NCBI GenBank assembly: GCA_964019695.1
Contig: OZ026520.1
Coordinates: 24,752,130-24,816,129, forward strand
Length of the DNA stretch: 64,000 nt
DNA from: Loripinus fragilis
Lineage: Eukaryota; Mollusca; Bivalvia; Lucinida; Lucinidae
Direction of reading: 5' to 3'
The first letter of the stretch is position 1. Every line of letters begins with the position of its first letter. Positions 11,160 to 22,848 of this stretch are shown here, piece after piece. A program made the position numbers and the translations under genes. Under the pieces are notes generated by a model. That model had not been told where the DNA came from. It ran no database searches and saw nothing but the letters and a program-made list of their open reading frames with translations.

Positions 11160-12320
11160 GACTTGAGCCGTGACATGAGATTTCTAACAATGTGGCATTT
11201 TGACATGTTTAGACTCAGACAAGCCTTAGCAGCCTCCTTATAAGGTTAGAAACTCCAAATGATGTTCGGACAGTAGATTACGAGGGTCATCCAATAAAGA
11301 ATGAGACTTTCTTCATAGTATAAAAACCTGTGTGTGCATTTAGTAAAAATTCACCATAATAATAGTATGACATCTTGGCAATTCAGAAATAGAAACAATA
11401 TATTTGTGATTGATCAGTTGTCATAGTAACGGAATGTTTTGTGGAAGGGCTTGAAGGCTCATGGCCACGTTTATATTATTTTTTTGCATACCCATCATCT
11501 TTCAAAGTCTTTTATTTTCGAACATTGATATCATTAAACCTCTTGATATCAATTATTCTGCTGAACAATCTTAGTGTTACATAAAATGTTATAAAAGAAA
11601 AACTAAATATGCATATCCTTTATTTAGGTTGCCTAGCAACCAATTTATTCAATTTTTAACAAACACATTACTTTGCGTTGCCATGGTAAATATATAAGAG
11701 AAGGATATCATACGAAATGTATGGTTATGTGCAGCTGATTATTATTAAGTATACATGAACAGAACTCTGTTCACTTTAATTGCCTTCGACTATTTGATAT
11801 TAACTTTTAAAGTCACGAGGTCAGCGAAAGTTCTTAAAATCTTGATTTTTTAAGCTTTGATTCCATGGTAACAGCTGAAAACTCCAGAACATTACATTAC
11901 CCTATTGGTTATAGACTGAGTACATGAGCATATATAAGTACTAGTAGAAAAATAAAGTATACATCTTAGTCTGTTGCCATGGTGACCATCTATACTGAGC
12001 CGGCCACGGATGTTTGCCTAGTCTTCTAATGTTGCCTATAGCAACAACAGTTGGAACTACGTAACACGTCAAATATGGTACACGTGAACAGCCCAAAAGA
12101 TGTGTTAGCTTTGAACAAGATTTCATAAGCCTAGCAAGTAAATTCAGTGCGCTATAGAAAAAGTCTCATTCTTTATTGGATGACCCTCATAACAGTCATA
12201 GAATATTCAAGTGACTAGCAAAGGCTCTGATCAGATTGCGCGTATGCGCAGGCTAATCTGAGCCTTTGCTGGTCACATGTACCACATTGTTGGAAATCTC
12301 ATGTCATGGCTTAAACCACA
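11160..12320. mobile_element. GAGCCAGTGCATG-type MITE split by a mariner-like insertion
   Basis: The left piece (11160-11280) has GACATGAGATTTCTAACAATG and the right piece (12190-12320) ends CATTGTTGGAAATCTCATGTC, forming the TIRs. The right piece carries the GCGCGTATGCGCAGGC hairpin. Sister copies: 24728-24969, 29161-29373, 34846-35095. Confidence 0.6.
11281..12189. mobile_element. Mariner-like non-autonomous element (909 bp)
   Basis: TIRs of about 30 bp, GAGGGTCATCCAATAAAGAA and on, identical apart from the first base, flanked by TA on both sides (11279-11280, 12190-12191). No transposase frame is recognisable, so it needs a transposase in trans. It interrupts an older MITE. Confidence 0.7.
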
Positions 12321-13109
12321 GTCTGATAATGGACCATTATCTTTCCAAGTGTTCCTTTAGTTTCTATCATGGACTCTTCCAGTCAATAATCTGGACTACT
12401 CCAGCCTTAGGTAATTAGCAATTCATAATTATCCAAGGACAGCAAACAAAATGTACTTTATCAAGAGCAGTCTGATCTAGGACAATATTTGTTTGCACAA
12501 CATCCACATACATGTATGACCTTAGATCTTTAAGTTCAGTTAATTGCAACCTGATCATGATATATTGATGAACTTTAATGTATGCAACTCATTGCATTAT
12601 ACATGTATACCCAGATACATTTATTTGATTATCTATACTTAAGGAATTAAGAAACGCAATAGCTGGAAATATGATTTTTGTGTAGTTAAATGACAGTTTG
12701 GTGAAAATAGAAATGTATGATAATATTTCATTTTCCATTTCATATTTCAGCCATAATGTTCCTTCTTTAAAAGCAAACAATGTAAACCCTAATTAGACAA
12801 TGCATATGTTCATGTATGCGTCTATACTGGTTACGCTACAAGTAACTTTTAGCTCTTAATTACCTGCCTGTGGTGACTTTTGTTGTCTGAAGGACCTCGG
12901 ACAGTCTTAATGAAGGATTGCCCATAAAAATGACCAGAGAAAAGTTTCAACGAAAATGATATTTTTTCTATGGAAAAGATAGTAGGTTCAACCCTTGACT
13001 TATCCACAAAAGCCGTTTTCTCATTGGGCAAGTACCAATTGAAAAATATGGGTTGAAAACTCCGTTTTTGCTATTCAACATATAGAAAATAGAAAAAGTT
13101 TTACTGAGG

Positions 13110-13212
13110 TGCTTTCCCCCCCCCCTGACCAAACTAATCCTTTTGCATACAGTTGTAGTTTTACATTTCACACATCATATAAAAATGGCGTGTTTGGTCA
13201 CGGGGGGAACGC
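13110..13212. repeat. Second copy of the poly-C-armed foldback
   Basis: Left CCCCCCCCCCTGACCAAACT, right GTTTGGTCACGGGGGGAA, with interior AACTAATCCTTTTGCA as in 4324-4426. Arms have diverged. Confidence 0.55.
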
Positions 13213-13299
13213 TGTCAAAATGCTCAAAAACACTTTATTATAAAAACTTTTTAGAAAACCTGTAGGTAAATATCAATTTGCAATGGCATATATCAGGGC

Positions 13300-13445
13300 T
13301 TTAGTTATGAGTGCTTACAAAGAAATTAATTGTCTCATTTCTTTACCAAAACATTATGTTGTGGGTACTCAAAAGAACCTTCGCAATGAGACGGTTCTTT
13401 TAAGCACCAAAATTATAGGTTAAATCTGATGTGTAAGAAAATATT
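13300..13445. mobile_element. CCAGATAAG-type palindromic MITE, inverted copy
   Basis: Carries GTGGGTACTCAAAAGAACC, GAGACGGTTCTTTTAAGCACC and ACCAAAACATTATGTTG, the inverse order of the 62418-62600 copy. Confidence 0.5.
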
Positions 13446-13946
13446 ACGATTTTACGCTAAAAACTATGTTTATCTAGAATATGATTTATACAGTATATAG
13501 ATATGATACACCTCAGTGCACAAGTCGCACTGGTTGAACTCGGAACATTACAGGTAATAGTCAAAAGTAATTGACAGCACACTTCTTTAGACGAAACAAT
13601 GCAATCTTCTCAACCTGAATTTTATGCAAACGCAGCACTTTCGTCTCCAGTTTTATGCTGCAAACATTATATAATATGTATTTAGGTGAATACTCAATGA
13701 AACTTTGACTTTCTGTGAAATAAAATTTGGTCACAAAAAATACCCCCACCCCCTAAACCCTAAAGTCCTGGCATAATAATGCAATATTTTCAAAATATTT
13801 TTATTTTGTAAGATGCACTAAATATAAGGGTTTCATTTAAGCACAAAACTATAGTTGTCGGTTATGCATTATGCTAGCCACAGGTTGTCAAAATTTGGGC
13901 AGATTGAATAGGAAACTGTCCGAGGTCCTTTATAATATTATACACG

Positions 13947-16290
13947 CTTTTTTCTTTAGAAAAAAGGGTATATTAAATTTGTGTCAAAGTCGGTCCGTAG
14001 TCCGTCCGTCCGTCGTTACGTCCGTCCGTCACATTTCTTGTAAATGTATCTCCTCCTAAATCAGAAGAGGTAGCAACTTCAAACTCTATAGGTGAATAGG
14101 TCACATGATGTAGAGGGTACTGGGTGACATTTCGTGTGACCTTGACCCCAAGGTCAAAGGTCAAATAATGTTTTTTCTCGTAAATGTAGCTCCTCCTTAA
14201 CGGTTAGACGTAGCAACTTCAAACTTTGTAGCTGAAAAGGTCACATGATGTAGAGGGTACTGGGCAACATTTCGTGTGACCTTGACCCCAAGATCAAGGT
14301 CAAATATTGAATTTTCTTGTAAATGCTTCTCCTCCTAAAGCTCTTGCAGGCCCCCTAGCAGACTCTCATGAAATTAAAGGTTTTTTATAAAGGCTATTTT
14401 AGGCAAAATAAAGGTTGCTTCATTGAAATTCTAACAAAAATAAAGAGCGAATCAACACTAATTTTCTAGTATTTTTATTCGGATCCTGATCTTTAAATCC
14501 ATGTTACGATAAATGATGGTATGAAAGGGGTGCAGCAAATCCTTAGGCAATAGATTTATAGCCAATCAATCACAAATCAAAAAGGGAAATACTTTGTGTT
14601 GTTTAATCCCTAGTTGAAAGCCTCGCTTTTAACAAAAGGCTTGTGTTGGGCAGTGTTGTATTGAAAAATAAATCACATATTTTCTAATCTGGAAGAGGGG
14701 TCCCGGGGTCCTCCCCCCAAAAATTTTGAGAACCAAGAAAGCAGGAGAGGCCATCTCTGGTCATTTTGTAAGGACAATTTTACCTTCAGTAAAAGAACAA
14801 TTTCAGAGGATATTGCTCCCATTTATTGTATGCTCTTTTTTAAATATAAAATTTAGACAGATATCCATATTGTCTGTATTAGTCTTGGGGTGTAGATAAC
14901 ACTGTTTAGATTTGATGACATTAGAAAATCAGGGTCAATAAACCCAATAGATGCAATCCATTAATATTTGTTGGAGCAGTTATTGCAGTTGGTAGCATAT
15001 CCAACCTAATGTCTCGAGTTTTGCCGGTTCATTTCTCAGATCTGGCACATTCTTTCATTAGTTGTCAGTTACTAGTGAAAGATGAGCACTGAGTACTAGT
15101 GAAAGGATTTGGATTAAGCCAGCCTAGGAAAAGGGTGGTTAGGATTAACTAGTCATTCTGACATTACCTCAGCTGTTTAGCATGGATGTAATGCAAGAAA
15201 TCAACCCAAAGCATTTATATTTACCTTACCTCACTCTTTTTTTGTTGCTGCCTTATCTGAATCCTCAGAAAAATTGACTATAAAAGTCACCCTGGTGCAA
15301 CAAGGTAGGTATAGACTTAATGGTCTGAGGATGAATACAGCTCAAGATGTCACAGACATTACTTGTCAACATACGTATGGTATATTTCTTATGTTCTAAC
15401 TGATCTTGCAAAATTTAAAGGTTTATTAATCAAAATAAAGGTTATTAAAGGTTTTTCAGCCAAATTAAAGGTTTTAAAGGATTGCATCCAAATTAAAGGT
15501 TTCTAAAGGTTTTAAAGGTTCCACTAGGGGGCCTGCTCTTGACGTGGTAACTTCAAACTCTGTTGGTGCATAGGTCACATGATGTAGAGGGCACTGGGCA
15601 ATATTTCTTGTGACCTTGACCCAAAGGTCAAGGTCAAATAATGTATTTTCTTGTAAATGCATCTTCTCCTTAACCATGGGATGTAGCAATATCAAACTTT
15701 GCTGGTGCATAGGTCACATGATGTTGAGGGTACTGGGCAACATTTTGTGTGACCTTGGCCGCAAGGTCAAGGTCAAATAACGTATTTTCATGTAAATGCA
15801 TCTTCTCCTTAACCATGGGATGTAGCAACATCAAATTTTGCTGGTGCATAGGTCACATAAAGTCGAGGGTACTGGGCAACATTTTGTATACATAACGTAT
15901 TTTCTTCGTAATACATCTCCTAAACCTTTGGCCGTAGCAACTTCAAACTTTACAGGTACATAGGTCACATGATGTAGAGGGCAATGCTTCATGTGACCTT
16001 GAAGGTCAAATCAAATATTTCTTGTAAATGTATTTCCCCCTAAACCGTTGAACATAGCAGCTTCAAACTTTGCAGGTGCATAGGTCATATTATGTAGAGG
16101 ATACTGGGCAACATTTCGTGTTTGTCCATGACCTACAAAATGTAAGGTCAAGGTCAAAAGTGAAATAATGTACTTTCTTGTAAATGCACCTCCTCCTAAG
16201 CAGTTGGACGTGGCAACTTCAAACTTTGCAGAAGCTTAGGTTAGCTCAAAAGCGCGTATTTGTGATGGTGTACCATCGACTGAAGTCTAG
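13947..16290 (+). mobile_element. Helitron-like element with tandem core, split by a CAGG-ended insertion
   Basis: 5' hairpin CTTTTTTCTTTAGAAAAAAG (13947-13966), CCGTCCGTCCGT microsatellite (13998-14030), tandem units of about 130-145 bp with GGTCACATGATGTAGAGGG and CTTGTAAATGCATCTCCTCC, and a 3' hairpin GATGGTGTACCATC (16264-16277) followed after 9 nt by CTAG|T. Units lie on both sides of the insertion at 14347-15535. Confidence 0.7.
14347..15535. mobile_element. CAGG-ended non-autonomous DNA element with 6-bp TSD
   Basis: TIRs CAGGCCCCCTAG / CTAGGGGGCCTG, flanked by exact CTCTTG duplications (14341-14346, 15536-15541). Both ends iterate ATTAAAGGTTTT-like words. No transposase. The host sequence is the Helitron-like element above, which gives the relative age. 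Confidence 0.75.
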
Positions 16291-16309
16291 TTTTTTTTTA
16301 AATTCCTTT

Positions 16310-16460
16310 CAGGAATGTTATCAGAGGGTCAAATTGACCTAGATCAGGACCGACAGAACATCGATCCTGATCTGGATCCAAACCATTTGACACTCTGATA
16401 GTTTTCCTGAAAGAATTTGGGAAAAAAATTAAAACCATTAGCAGACGATAACAGAAGCGC
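16310..16460. repeat. Hairpin MITE of the AGATCAGG core class
   Basis: CTAGATCAGGACCGACAGA paired with CGATCCTGATCTGGATCC, outer TTTCAGGAATGTTATCAGAG / CTCTGATAGTTTTCCTGAAA. Confidence 0.55.
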
Positions 16461-16690
16461 AAGTTAAAACAGCTCTCTGAAAACATGTGAAAGTGACAAT
16501 GCATTACTAGGGATTATCCTACCTTTCTGAAATTGGGGCCAAGGGCCTGTTGAAATTGGGAATAAAAGCAGTTAAACCATCAAAGTTTGGAAAACTGGAT
16601 GTAGACCGCTATATAAATTGATTAAAAACCATGGATGTAAGAAATTAGTAGCGTAAAGCTGTAAAATATTTCTTTCCTAAACAAATTGAT

Positions 16691-16882
16691 AATTTGCATA
16701 AAAATGTGAATGAAAACATGTTTTCATTCACATTTTTATGCAAATTTTTATGCATCTGTAACTTTGCTATTTTTGTTCGCATTTACATGAAATTTCCACC
16801 AAAATGTAGAACTAAGACTAATTGATAATTTGCATAAAAATGTGAATGAAAACACGTTTTCATTCACATTTTTATGCAAATT
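16691..16882. repeat. Tandemly duplicated 56-bp palindrome with octamer motifs
   Basis: The first copy (16691-16746) is a perfect 56-bp palindrome with no loop; the second (16827-16882) differs at one central base. Repeat period is 136 bp. Each palindrome carries ATTTGCAT and its inverse ATGCAAAT, the POU octamer. It lies 150-340 nt beyond the exon 2 donor of ERC. Confidence 0.85.
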
Positions 16883-17031
16883 TTCATGCATCTGTAACTT
16901 TGCTATTTTTGTTCAGATTTTCATGAATTTTTCACCAAAAAGTTGAACTAAGAAATTGGGAATGATACACCATTTCGGAAGTGTTTGCTCATTTTTGAAT
17001 CGGGGAGGGGCCGCAAACCATAAATACCAAC

Positions 17032-17418
17032 CTCTTTTAGATCAGTAATCTCCCTTTCCTGCGCGCTAATACTGTCCTGCAGCTGTTTTAATTTCTTCTG
17101 GTCCTCGATCTTCTCAACCCGTACTTTTTCTAACTCCTTTTGTGACTCTTCAATTTTATCTGCCGCTAATCCTTTACTTTGTAACATTTCTAGAAGTTTT
17201 TTTATACTACCATCACGGGCAGCTAGAGTTTGTTTCTGTGTTTCCAAACGTAAATCCATCTCATCAACAGTTCTACGTAATATTCTAATTTCTTTGGTTT
17301 GATCGGTGAGTTCCCTCTTGAGATTGTCATGTTCCTCCTTAGGCACGGGACTAGTTATGGCAGAATTTTTATGGGACCTTAGTTTAGATTCAAGCTCTCG
17401 AATAGAACTGGTCTGCTT
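17032..17418 (-). CDS. ERC: ERC/ELKS/CAST, second coding exon (residues 325-453)
   Basis: This exon encodes 129 residues of uninterrupted coiled coil and contains the strongest family signature in the window: ETQKQTLAARDGSIKKLLEM followed directly by LQSKGL (protein residues about 383-408), nearly identical to vertebrate ERC1/ERC2 as I recall them. The acceptor is TTCCCTTTCAG|AAG and the exit is GAG|GTTGGT, a weaker donor. Entry and exit are both phase 0, so skipping it would keep the frame. The open frame extends beyond both ends, but those extensions show no similarity and lie outside the splice sites. Confidence 0.95.
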
Positions 17419-18949
17419 CTGAAAGGGAAGAATGAATAGATTACGTATCAGACATAATGAACTCTCAATCAAAACTGCCTCGGCCAATTCCACGAAATTC
17501 CATGGAATCAGACCACGGATGTACATCGAAGATCTACTTTGATAAGGCCAATGATAACATGATGCTGACCTTATATACCATGATGCTGGCGTCACGGAAA
17601 CCGTGTTAACACAATAACAAGTGTGATTGCAGCAAAACAAATGGTTTAAATGAAGTTTATATGTGTTTTTTTTTTCAATAAAAAAAAAAATTATTGAAAA
17701 AATACATAAACTTCATTTATTCTGCTGATTAAACTTTTCGGATAATCAGAATAATGGATGTTAATAGAGCTGAACCCACATGCTACAGAACTTATTTTCC
17801 ATATGCCAGTTCCGGCTAACAAAATGGAGCTTTTTCGTACATAGTACTACATGTAATCCTCCTTACATGTACATACACCCGTGCCATGATTCGAATTCTC
17901 GAATTGTGGCGGACGTTCCCGAATGAATAAACTCTTTGCATGCTCCGTAATTTTGTATGTATTTTAGTCATCTTTACATTTATGTAACTTATATAAGCGA
18001 AATCCTTCAGACCTAGTAATGTTTTCAGAGATAACAGATGCCCCCCACCAGAAATGCTCATATTTGACCTACTTCCTGCTGCTGTGACCTTGAAAATTAG
18101 AGCAAGTCATCAAAACCAAATCAAGTCCTCATTATGCTCTAATTTTACATCCATGCCAATTTAGTTCCAATCCACCTACTTAGTATCATGAGATATCTTG
18201 CACACAAGAAAGTGTCATGCCGCTGCAAACTCAGACAGAATTCGCACCAAAAACAATATGCCCCCTCCCCGACAGTGGGGGGACATAATAAACCACTAGC
18301 ATTTTAAATTGATTCTATACCAATTGTTTGTGGAAGTTCTAATCTGTTGTTTACTATTGCAGAAAATGTATAGAAAAAAAAATAATTTTTGAAGATTTCC
18401 TACAGTAGTACTTCCCTCCCCCCACCCTTAAGTACACCTTTAATATCATTATGTAGACAGGGTGATTTTACTGCATTTAACATGTTTAATGGAATAATTT
18501 TATACATGTACTAAGTCTGTATATATAAGAACTCTTTGAAGACACCGTCGGTATGTGTCTATTTATAATAGAAAACATGAAAATTTCCAAGCCATCCTCA
18601 GTACAATAGGCTTTTACTAATAGTAAATATTAGCTCAAATATTTTATAATAAATGCAAATAAAATTGTTTTCTTGGAGAAAAATCATTTTCATATTTTCA
18701 CACTTAGGTAAGAGAAAACATTTGCAGTAAAATGACTATTACAACTTAACAACCAAGATACAGCTTCACAGACTAATCAGAGCATTTCCTGGTCACTAAC
18801 TGAATGACTAATCTTAATGTGTACACTATCTACATGTAAGTAATGCCATGTTAAACCTTGATCAGATTGCTGAGCTTTCACTACAGTACATGTATTAAAA
18901 TTATATCTAAGTAACATAGGGCCAGTTAAGCTAAAAAAAAAAATTAGCA

Positions 18950-19100
18950 TAAAATTGTGATTATTTTCTTATCCATCAGTTTAAACATGTGTTTTGGATG
19001 CTCAAAAGAACCGTCTCATCGATACCCACAAAATATGTTTTGGTTGAGAAAAAAGAAAAATAATTTTCAGTTACGCACTCTTATCTGGGGGCCTGAGTAC
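18950..19100. mobile_element. CCAGATAAG-type palindromic MITE copy
   Basis: Shares TTTTCTTATCCATCAGTTTA, TGTTTTGGATGCTCAAAAGA, GTTTTGGTTGAGAAAAAAG and CACTCTTATCTGG with the 62418-62600 copy. Confidence 0.55.
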
Positions 19101-19153
19101 CCTTTTCCCTATGTGCTAGTAAAGCAGCAACTGCAGACAAACAGCTTCCAGAT

Positions 19154-19371
19154 TTAACCCATTCATGTGGAATAATAGTGCAGACGAAGATCAGACGCCG
19201 CAGAATGCAGTCCCTGATCAGGGTCTCAACTGTTTACTTAAAGAAAGGTTCTATTAAATTTTGAAAAAAGAAAGAAATATACCACCCACCAACCGGACCC
19301 TTTTTAAATGGAAATGGACTGGTCCATTTGATAAGAGTGGGAAATTCTATTAGGCTTAAATGGGTGAAGTA
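19154..19371. mobile_element. TTAA-type MITE, sister of 1560-1783
   Basis: Left TTAACCCATTCATGTG, right GGCTTAAATGGGTGAA (TTAA mutated). Interior AAATGGACTGGTCCATTTGA and AGTGGGAAA match the first copy. Confidence 0.6.
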
Positions 19372-19599
19372 AGCTGTAGTATGAAACAAATGTACAATAA
19401 ATATATAATTATCCATTAATGACTGTTATATAAAGTTGTGTTTGTCATTGGGTCAGTGACTGTCTAGACCAGAAGCCACTATAATAGCTCAAATGTAAAA
19501 TCTATATTCCATCATTTAGACCAAAAGCCACTATAATAGCTCAAATGTAAAATGAAATACTTTTACCAAATTTATACATGTATCCTTTTGTTAATTACA

Positions 19600-19965
19600 A
19601 GGTTCATACAGGCAAGTTTGTGTAATATTCAAGGACTTTTCAGGGACTTCTAAAAGACTTTCCTGCTGTTTTCAAGGATGAAAAACCTATGAAAATACTG
19701 ATTCACACATTAAAATTCTACTTCTGAAATGCTAGACTGCGCATTACTAAAGATACTAGTTTTAGAAAGTTAGTATAAAATTATGGTTCCTTTATTTGGT
19801 GCAGCATATGCTGCACCAAATAAAGGAACCACAATTTATACTGATTTAGATCTCCAAAGACAGAGTTGAATCCTCCTGTAAATGGTAAAATTCAAGGACT
19901 TTTTCAAGGTCTTTGAGTACTTATCCAGTACTTTTCAAGGCTAATTTTTATTTTCAAGGACATTT
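19600..19965. mobile_element. CAAGGAC-word element with internal hairpin
   Basis: Iterated CAAGGACTTTT words at both ends and an internal palindrome at 19773-19841 built on CCTTTATTTGGTGCAGCAT and its inverse. The same palindrome recurs at 61845-61916 next to the same CCTTGAAAA words. Confidence 0.6.
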
Positions 19966-20199
19966 TCTTTCTGCCCGGAAAGTTTTTTTTCAATCAAAAC
20001 TATTACAGATGGCACTGAACATCTGAGCTGGGTTAACATACAATGTACATGTACACAGTTTATAAGGTTCCTATTGTATATTTTGAGTAAATTGGTTTGG
20101 AATTCTGGCAGAACCATTGTTTAATTATTCGTTCTTGAAAATTATAAACTTGATGGATAATCAGATACCTTTACAAGAGCCAGATTGCTGTATGTTTAA

Positions 20200-20406
20200 C
20201 CCTTAAAACGCCAATCACGACTGTAGCAGATGACAAATTTTGCAACATTTTTCCTAATTTTCAGGAAAAAAAAGGCATGATATTACATGAAAATTGTCTG
20301 CCAGCAGACAATTCTCATGAAATAGCATGCCTTATTTGTTATTTTTGAAAAAGCAGCAAAATTTGAAACTGTCGTCTGCTGCAAATTAAAGGTGGCGCTT
20401 TAAAGG
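20200..20406. mobile_element. TTAA-flanked palindromic MITE
   Basis: Exact TTAA on both sides (20196-20199, 20407-20410). TIRs CCCTTAAAACGCC / GGCGCTTTAAAGG. The interior is largely palindromic around CTGCCAGCAGAC. Subterminal GTCGTCTGCTGCAAA. Confidence 0.65.
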
Positions 20407-20479
20407 TTAAGAATCTTTTACCTGCTTAGGCATGAAGAAGCAAGAAATTCACAGGTCCAGAAAAAACAAAATTTTGAGC

Positions 20480-20650
20480 ATAAAATTAGCATAAAATTGT
20501 AGTATTTTCTTATCCATCAGTTTTAACATTTGTTTTGGGTCTCATTGAGATGGTTCTTTTGAGTACCAACAACCCACAACATATGCTTCGGGTGAAAAAT
20601 AAGAAAATTAATGTTTTTAATCATGCACTCTTGTAAATAGAGGCCTGGAA
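20480..20650. mobile_element. CCAGATAAG-type palindromic MITE copy
   Basis: Shares TTTTCTTATCCATCAGTTTT, CTCATTGAGATGGTTCTTTT, GAGTACC and CACAACATATG with the other copies. Confidence 0.55.
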
Positions 20651-21229
20651 ATACATTTACCTAGATCAGAAGAGGATTTTGACTTCTATGTGTGTGTGCG
20701 GGTTCAAGCTGGGCCCTGGCAGTTGGGAGAAGTGGCTTCTCCCTCCAGGAAAATTTGGGAGAAGTGACAGTCAGATAGGGAGAAATAATATAGCATGAAA
20801 GTATGGCATTTTCTGTCTGACAGTTTACAAGCAAATTAGCCATTACATGTACTATTGCCATTAAATGGAAGGAGAAATATGATGCAGTGGTAGCAGATTA
20901 TCACCACAGCTTGCGTTTGTATGATGACAGAATGAAAATGAGTCTCTCTAAAAATTTTCTTCTTTTATTTTTTAGGGAGACTTCCCACCGGCAGCGAGTA
21001 CTTCTCCCTGGGTCCCATTTCTGGCGAAATTTTGGCCCCTAGGGCAACTATTTGGCCCTAGTGGCCCCTAGCTTATTCTCTGTGTGTGGAGGGATGCAAA
21101 TCTGCAGCCCGAATCACTCACCATCTTTTAGATCTACAGGAGGATAGAGGGTTGAGAAGAAAAAAATAAATTCTGGAACACATTCTTATCTGGGGCCCTC
21201 TGATGCTGCTATATCCTAGCTCTACCTGA

Positions 21230-21420
21230 AAGTGTTGTCTGATGATAATCTTAATGCAAACAGTTTGGACTCATATCAGACCCCACAAAATATCGCAACT
21301 GATCTGGGTCCAAACTGTTTGACACTCTGATGGTATTCCCTAAAGAATTTTTCGAAAAAGTTGATTTTGTAAAAAATCAGCAGACAACAAAAAATCATGA
21401 AAAATTTCCCAGCATGCAGA
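21230..21420. repeat. Hairpin MITE of the AGATCAGG core class
   Basis: GCAAACAGTTTGGACTCATA paired with GATCTGGGTCCAAACTGTTT. Outer GTTGTCTGATGA / ATCAGCAGACAAC. Confidence 0.55.
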
Positions 21421-22034
21421 GTTACATGTAACACTGATATAGAAGATGCACCTAGGTAGATAAGAAGCTTAACCAATTAAATGATGATTGCTTATGTCAA
21501 ATTAATCTCACTTTTCCTATGTTATTCTCCACTTTTCTGGCAGAAACAACTGTTGCTTCTACAGCTTGAAGCTGTTATATTTTGATTGTTTGCAGCCGTA
21601 CCAATAAAATAATTTTCTTAATTCTCAACCAAAACATTGAAATTTTGAGCAATGTTCTAAGTTACTTTGTACATGTACATTACTATCAGCTAATCGTCCT
21701 GTGGTGGTTATTACTTGTAAACAAGTTATATTAGCTGATGTTTATTCAGAGAATCAGATACAAACAAATTAAAGGTGATCAGAGCATTCAGAGGTGCCAC
21801 ATCTTTAAAAACAGACACCATGATCTGCAAAAAGGGCAAAGTGGACACAAAAAGGCAAAGTTTTCGAATTTTAGGCCAGCAGGGCATTCACAATTCTGCA
21901 CTATGGCAATCACTACAGGAAAATGATTCAATCTGATAAGGTTTACCATAATTTGCAGCTTACACATATGCAGAAAATCATGAAGGGTTCCAACTCCAAC
22001 TGTGCAAAAAATAACATGTGTCACAGGGTCTATG

Positions 22035-22375
22035 TATATAATACAGCAATAGGGCAGAGTGTTAGCCTGTACTATACCCAGCAATCGGATTTGGATTCCC
22101 CGCTGGGACAGCCCGGACAGGTTGAATATTGTCAGTCTACGCCAATGGCACCCACTGTAAATAGCCCATCCTAATACATTGTATAACAGTCACCTGAAAT
22201 GACGAATTTCAAATTGGAGGGGGTGTATGTCACAGGGGCTATCATATGTATACAATACACTTCTACTGCCTTGCGTTAGAAGCCAGCTTTTACAGCTACA
22301 TGGTGGAGTGTTTGCCTGTAGATCCAGCAACCTGGGTTCAATTCCCAGCTGGGGCATGTTGAATATTTTCAATCT
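22035..22375 (+). repeat. Two tandem tRNA-derived SINE heads
   Basis: The better unit (about 22290-22355) has A-box-like ACATGGTGGAGTG and B-box-like GGGTTCAATTCCC. The earlier unit (about 22045-22110) has GGGCAGAGTGTTAGCCTG and GGATTTGGATTCCCC. Both lead into GTTGAATATT-TCA bodies. Confidence 0.5.
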
Positions 22376-22848
22376 TAAGACACATGCACACATGTCACAC
22401 CAGCCTACAACTGCCTACACGGAGCAAGATGTAATAAGACAAGTGTATTGTAAGAACTCACATTACATAGGTATAACTATAATGTAAGGTACTCACCACA
22501 AGGTTGGGCAGCAAATTCCATCCCCCTTTACTGGCCAGGGCTCTCTCTAACCTGAATGAGGGGCTGAATATGGCCCCATTCCCAATGCCAAAAAGTATGT
22601 TTTTTTTCTAATTTCAGATGAAAAATTCCCAATCTCATTATTGGGTCAAGCCTAATTGCTCCCAAAAAACTACAGATGTATCACTCCTTAAGTGATTATT
22701 GCTAGTATGTTATTGCTTTACTTGAGTACGGTAAGTTCAAAGAAGAAGTTTATAATAGGCAATACACGAGTTATCATACATAAATTGGGGTGCTATTGGC
22801 AACTACTTTTTAGGTGAATTTTGAAATCAACAAACACAAATACCTTAC

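Larger units (their letters stand above)
699..17031 (-). other. ERC intron 2 (16333 nt)
   Basis: Long intron packed with repeats, itemised separately: a duplicated palindrome (16691-16882), Helitron-like elements (4597-5588; 13947-16290), CAGG-ended elements (3087-3861; 14347-15535), a mariner-like element inside an older MITE (about 11160-12320), a pair of inward-facing tRNA-like units (7825-8779), a SINE (1815-2016) and several MITEs. About 9440-9830 holds two degenerate tandem units containing CAAAGGGAGATAATTT-like words, probably another Helitron-like core. I see nothing recognisable in 2040-2560, 5600-6900, 8780-9230, 9840-10120, 12330-13100 and 13450-13900. No further ERC exon was found, and the protein reads continuously from exon 2 to exon 3. 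Confidence 0.85.
17419..22848 (-). other. ERC intron 1 (5430 nt)
   Basis: Bounded by donor GTAAGG and acceptor TTCCCTTTCAG. Translating across the junction matches vertebrate ERC without a gap, so I find no missing exon here. Contents on the window strand: tRNA-like SINE heads (22035-22375), hairpin MITEs (20200-20406 and about 21230-21420), two CCAGATAAG-type palindromic MITEs (about 18950-19100 and 20480-20650), a TTAA-flanked MITE (19154-19371), a hairpin-bearing CAAGGAC-word element (19600-19965), and an inverted repeat at 17650-17725 centred on A/T runs. The remainder (17730-18900, 21430-21950, 22380-22800) is AT-rich with nothing I can name. Confidence 0.85.

Noticed and set aside
17419..17640. 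N-terminal extension of the ERC exon 2 open frame (MFCCNHTCYC...)
   Set aside because: It lies upstream of a good acceptor and has no coiled-coil or ERC character.
21788..22174. 98- and 83-codon overlapping frames on opposite strands
   Set aside because: They overlap SINE heads and each other; no recognisable protein.
22810..22848. Twelve codons past the ERC exon 1 donor that stay open
   Set aside because: AAG|GTAAGG is a consensus donor, and splicing to 17418 gives a gapless family alignment.
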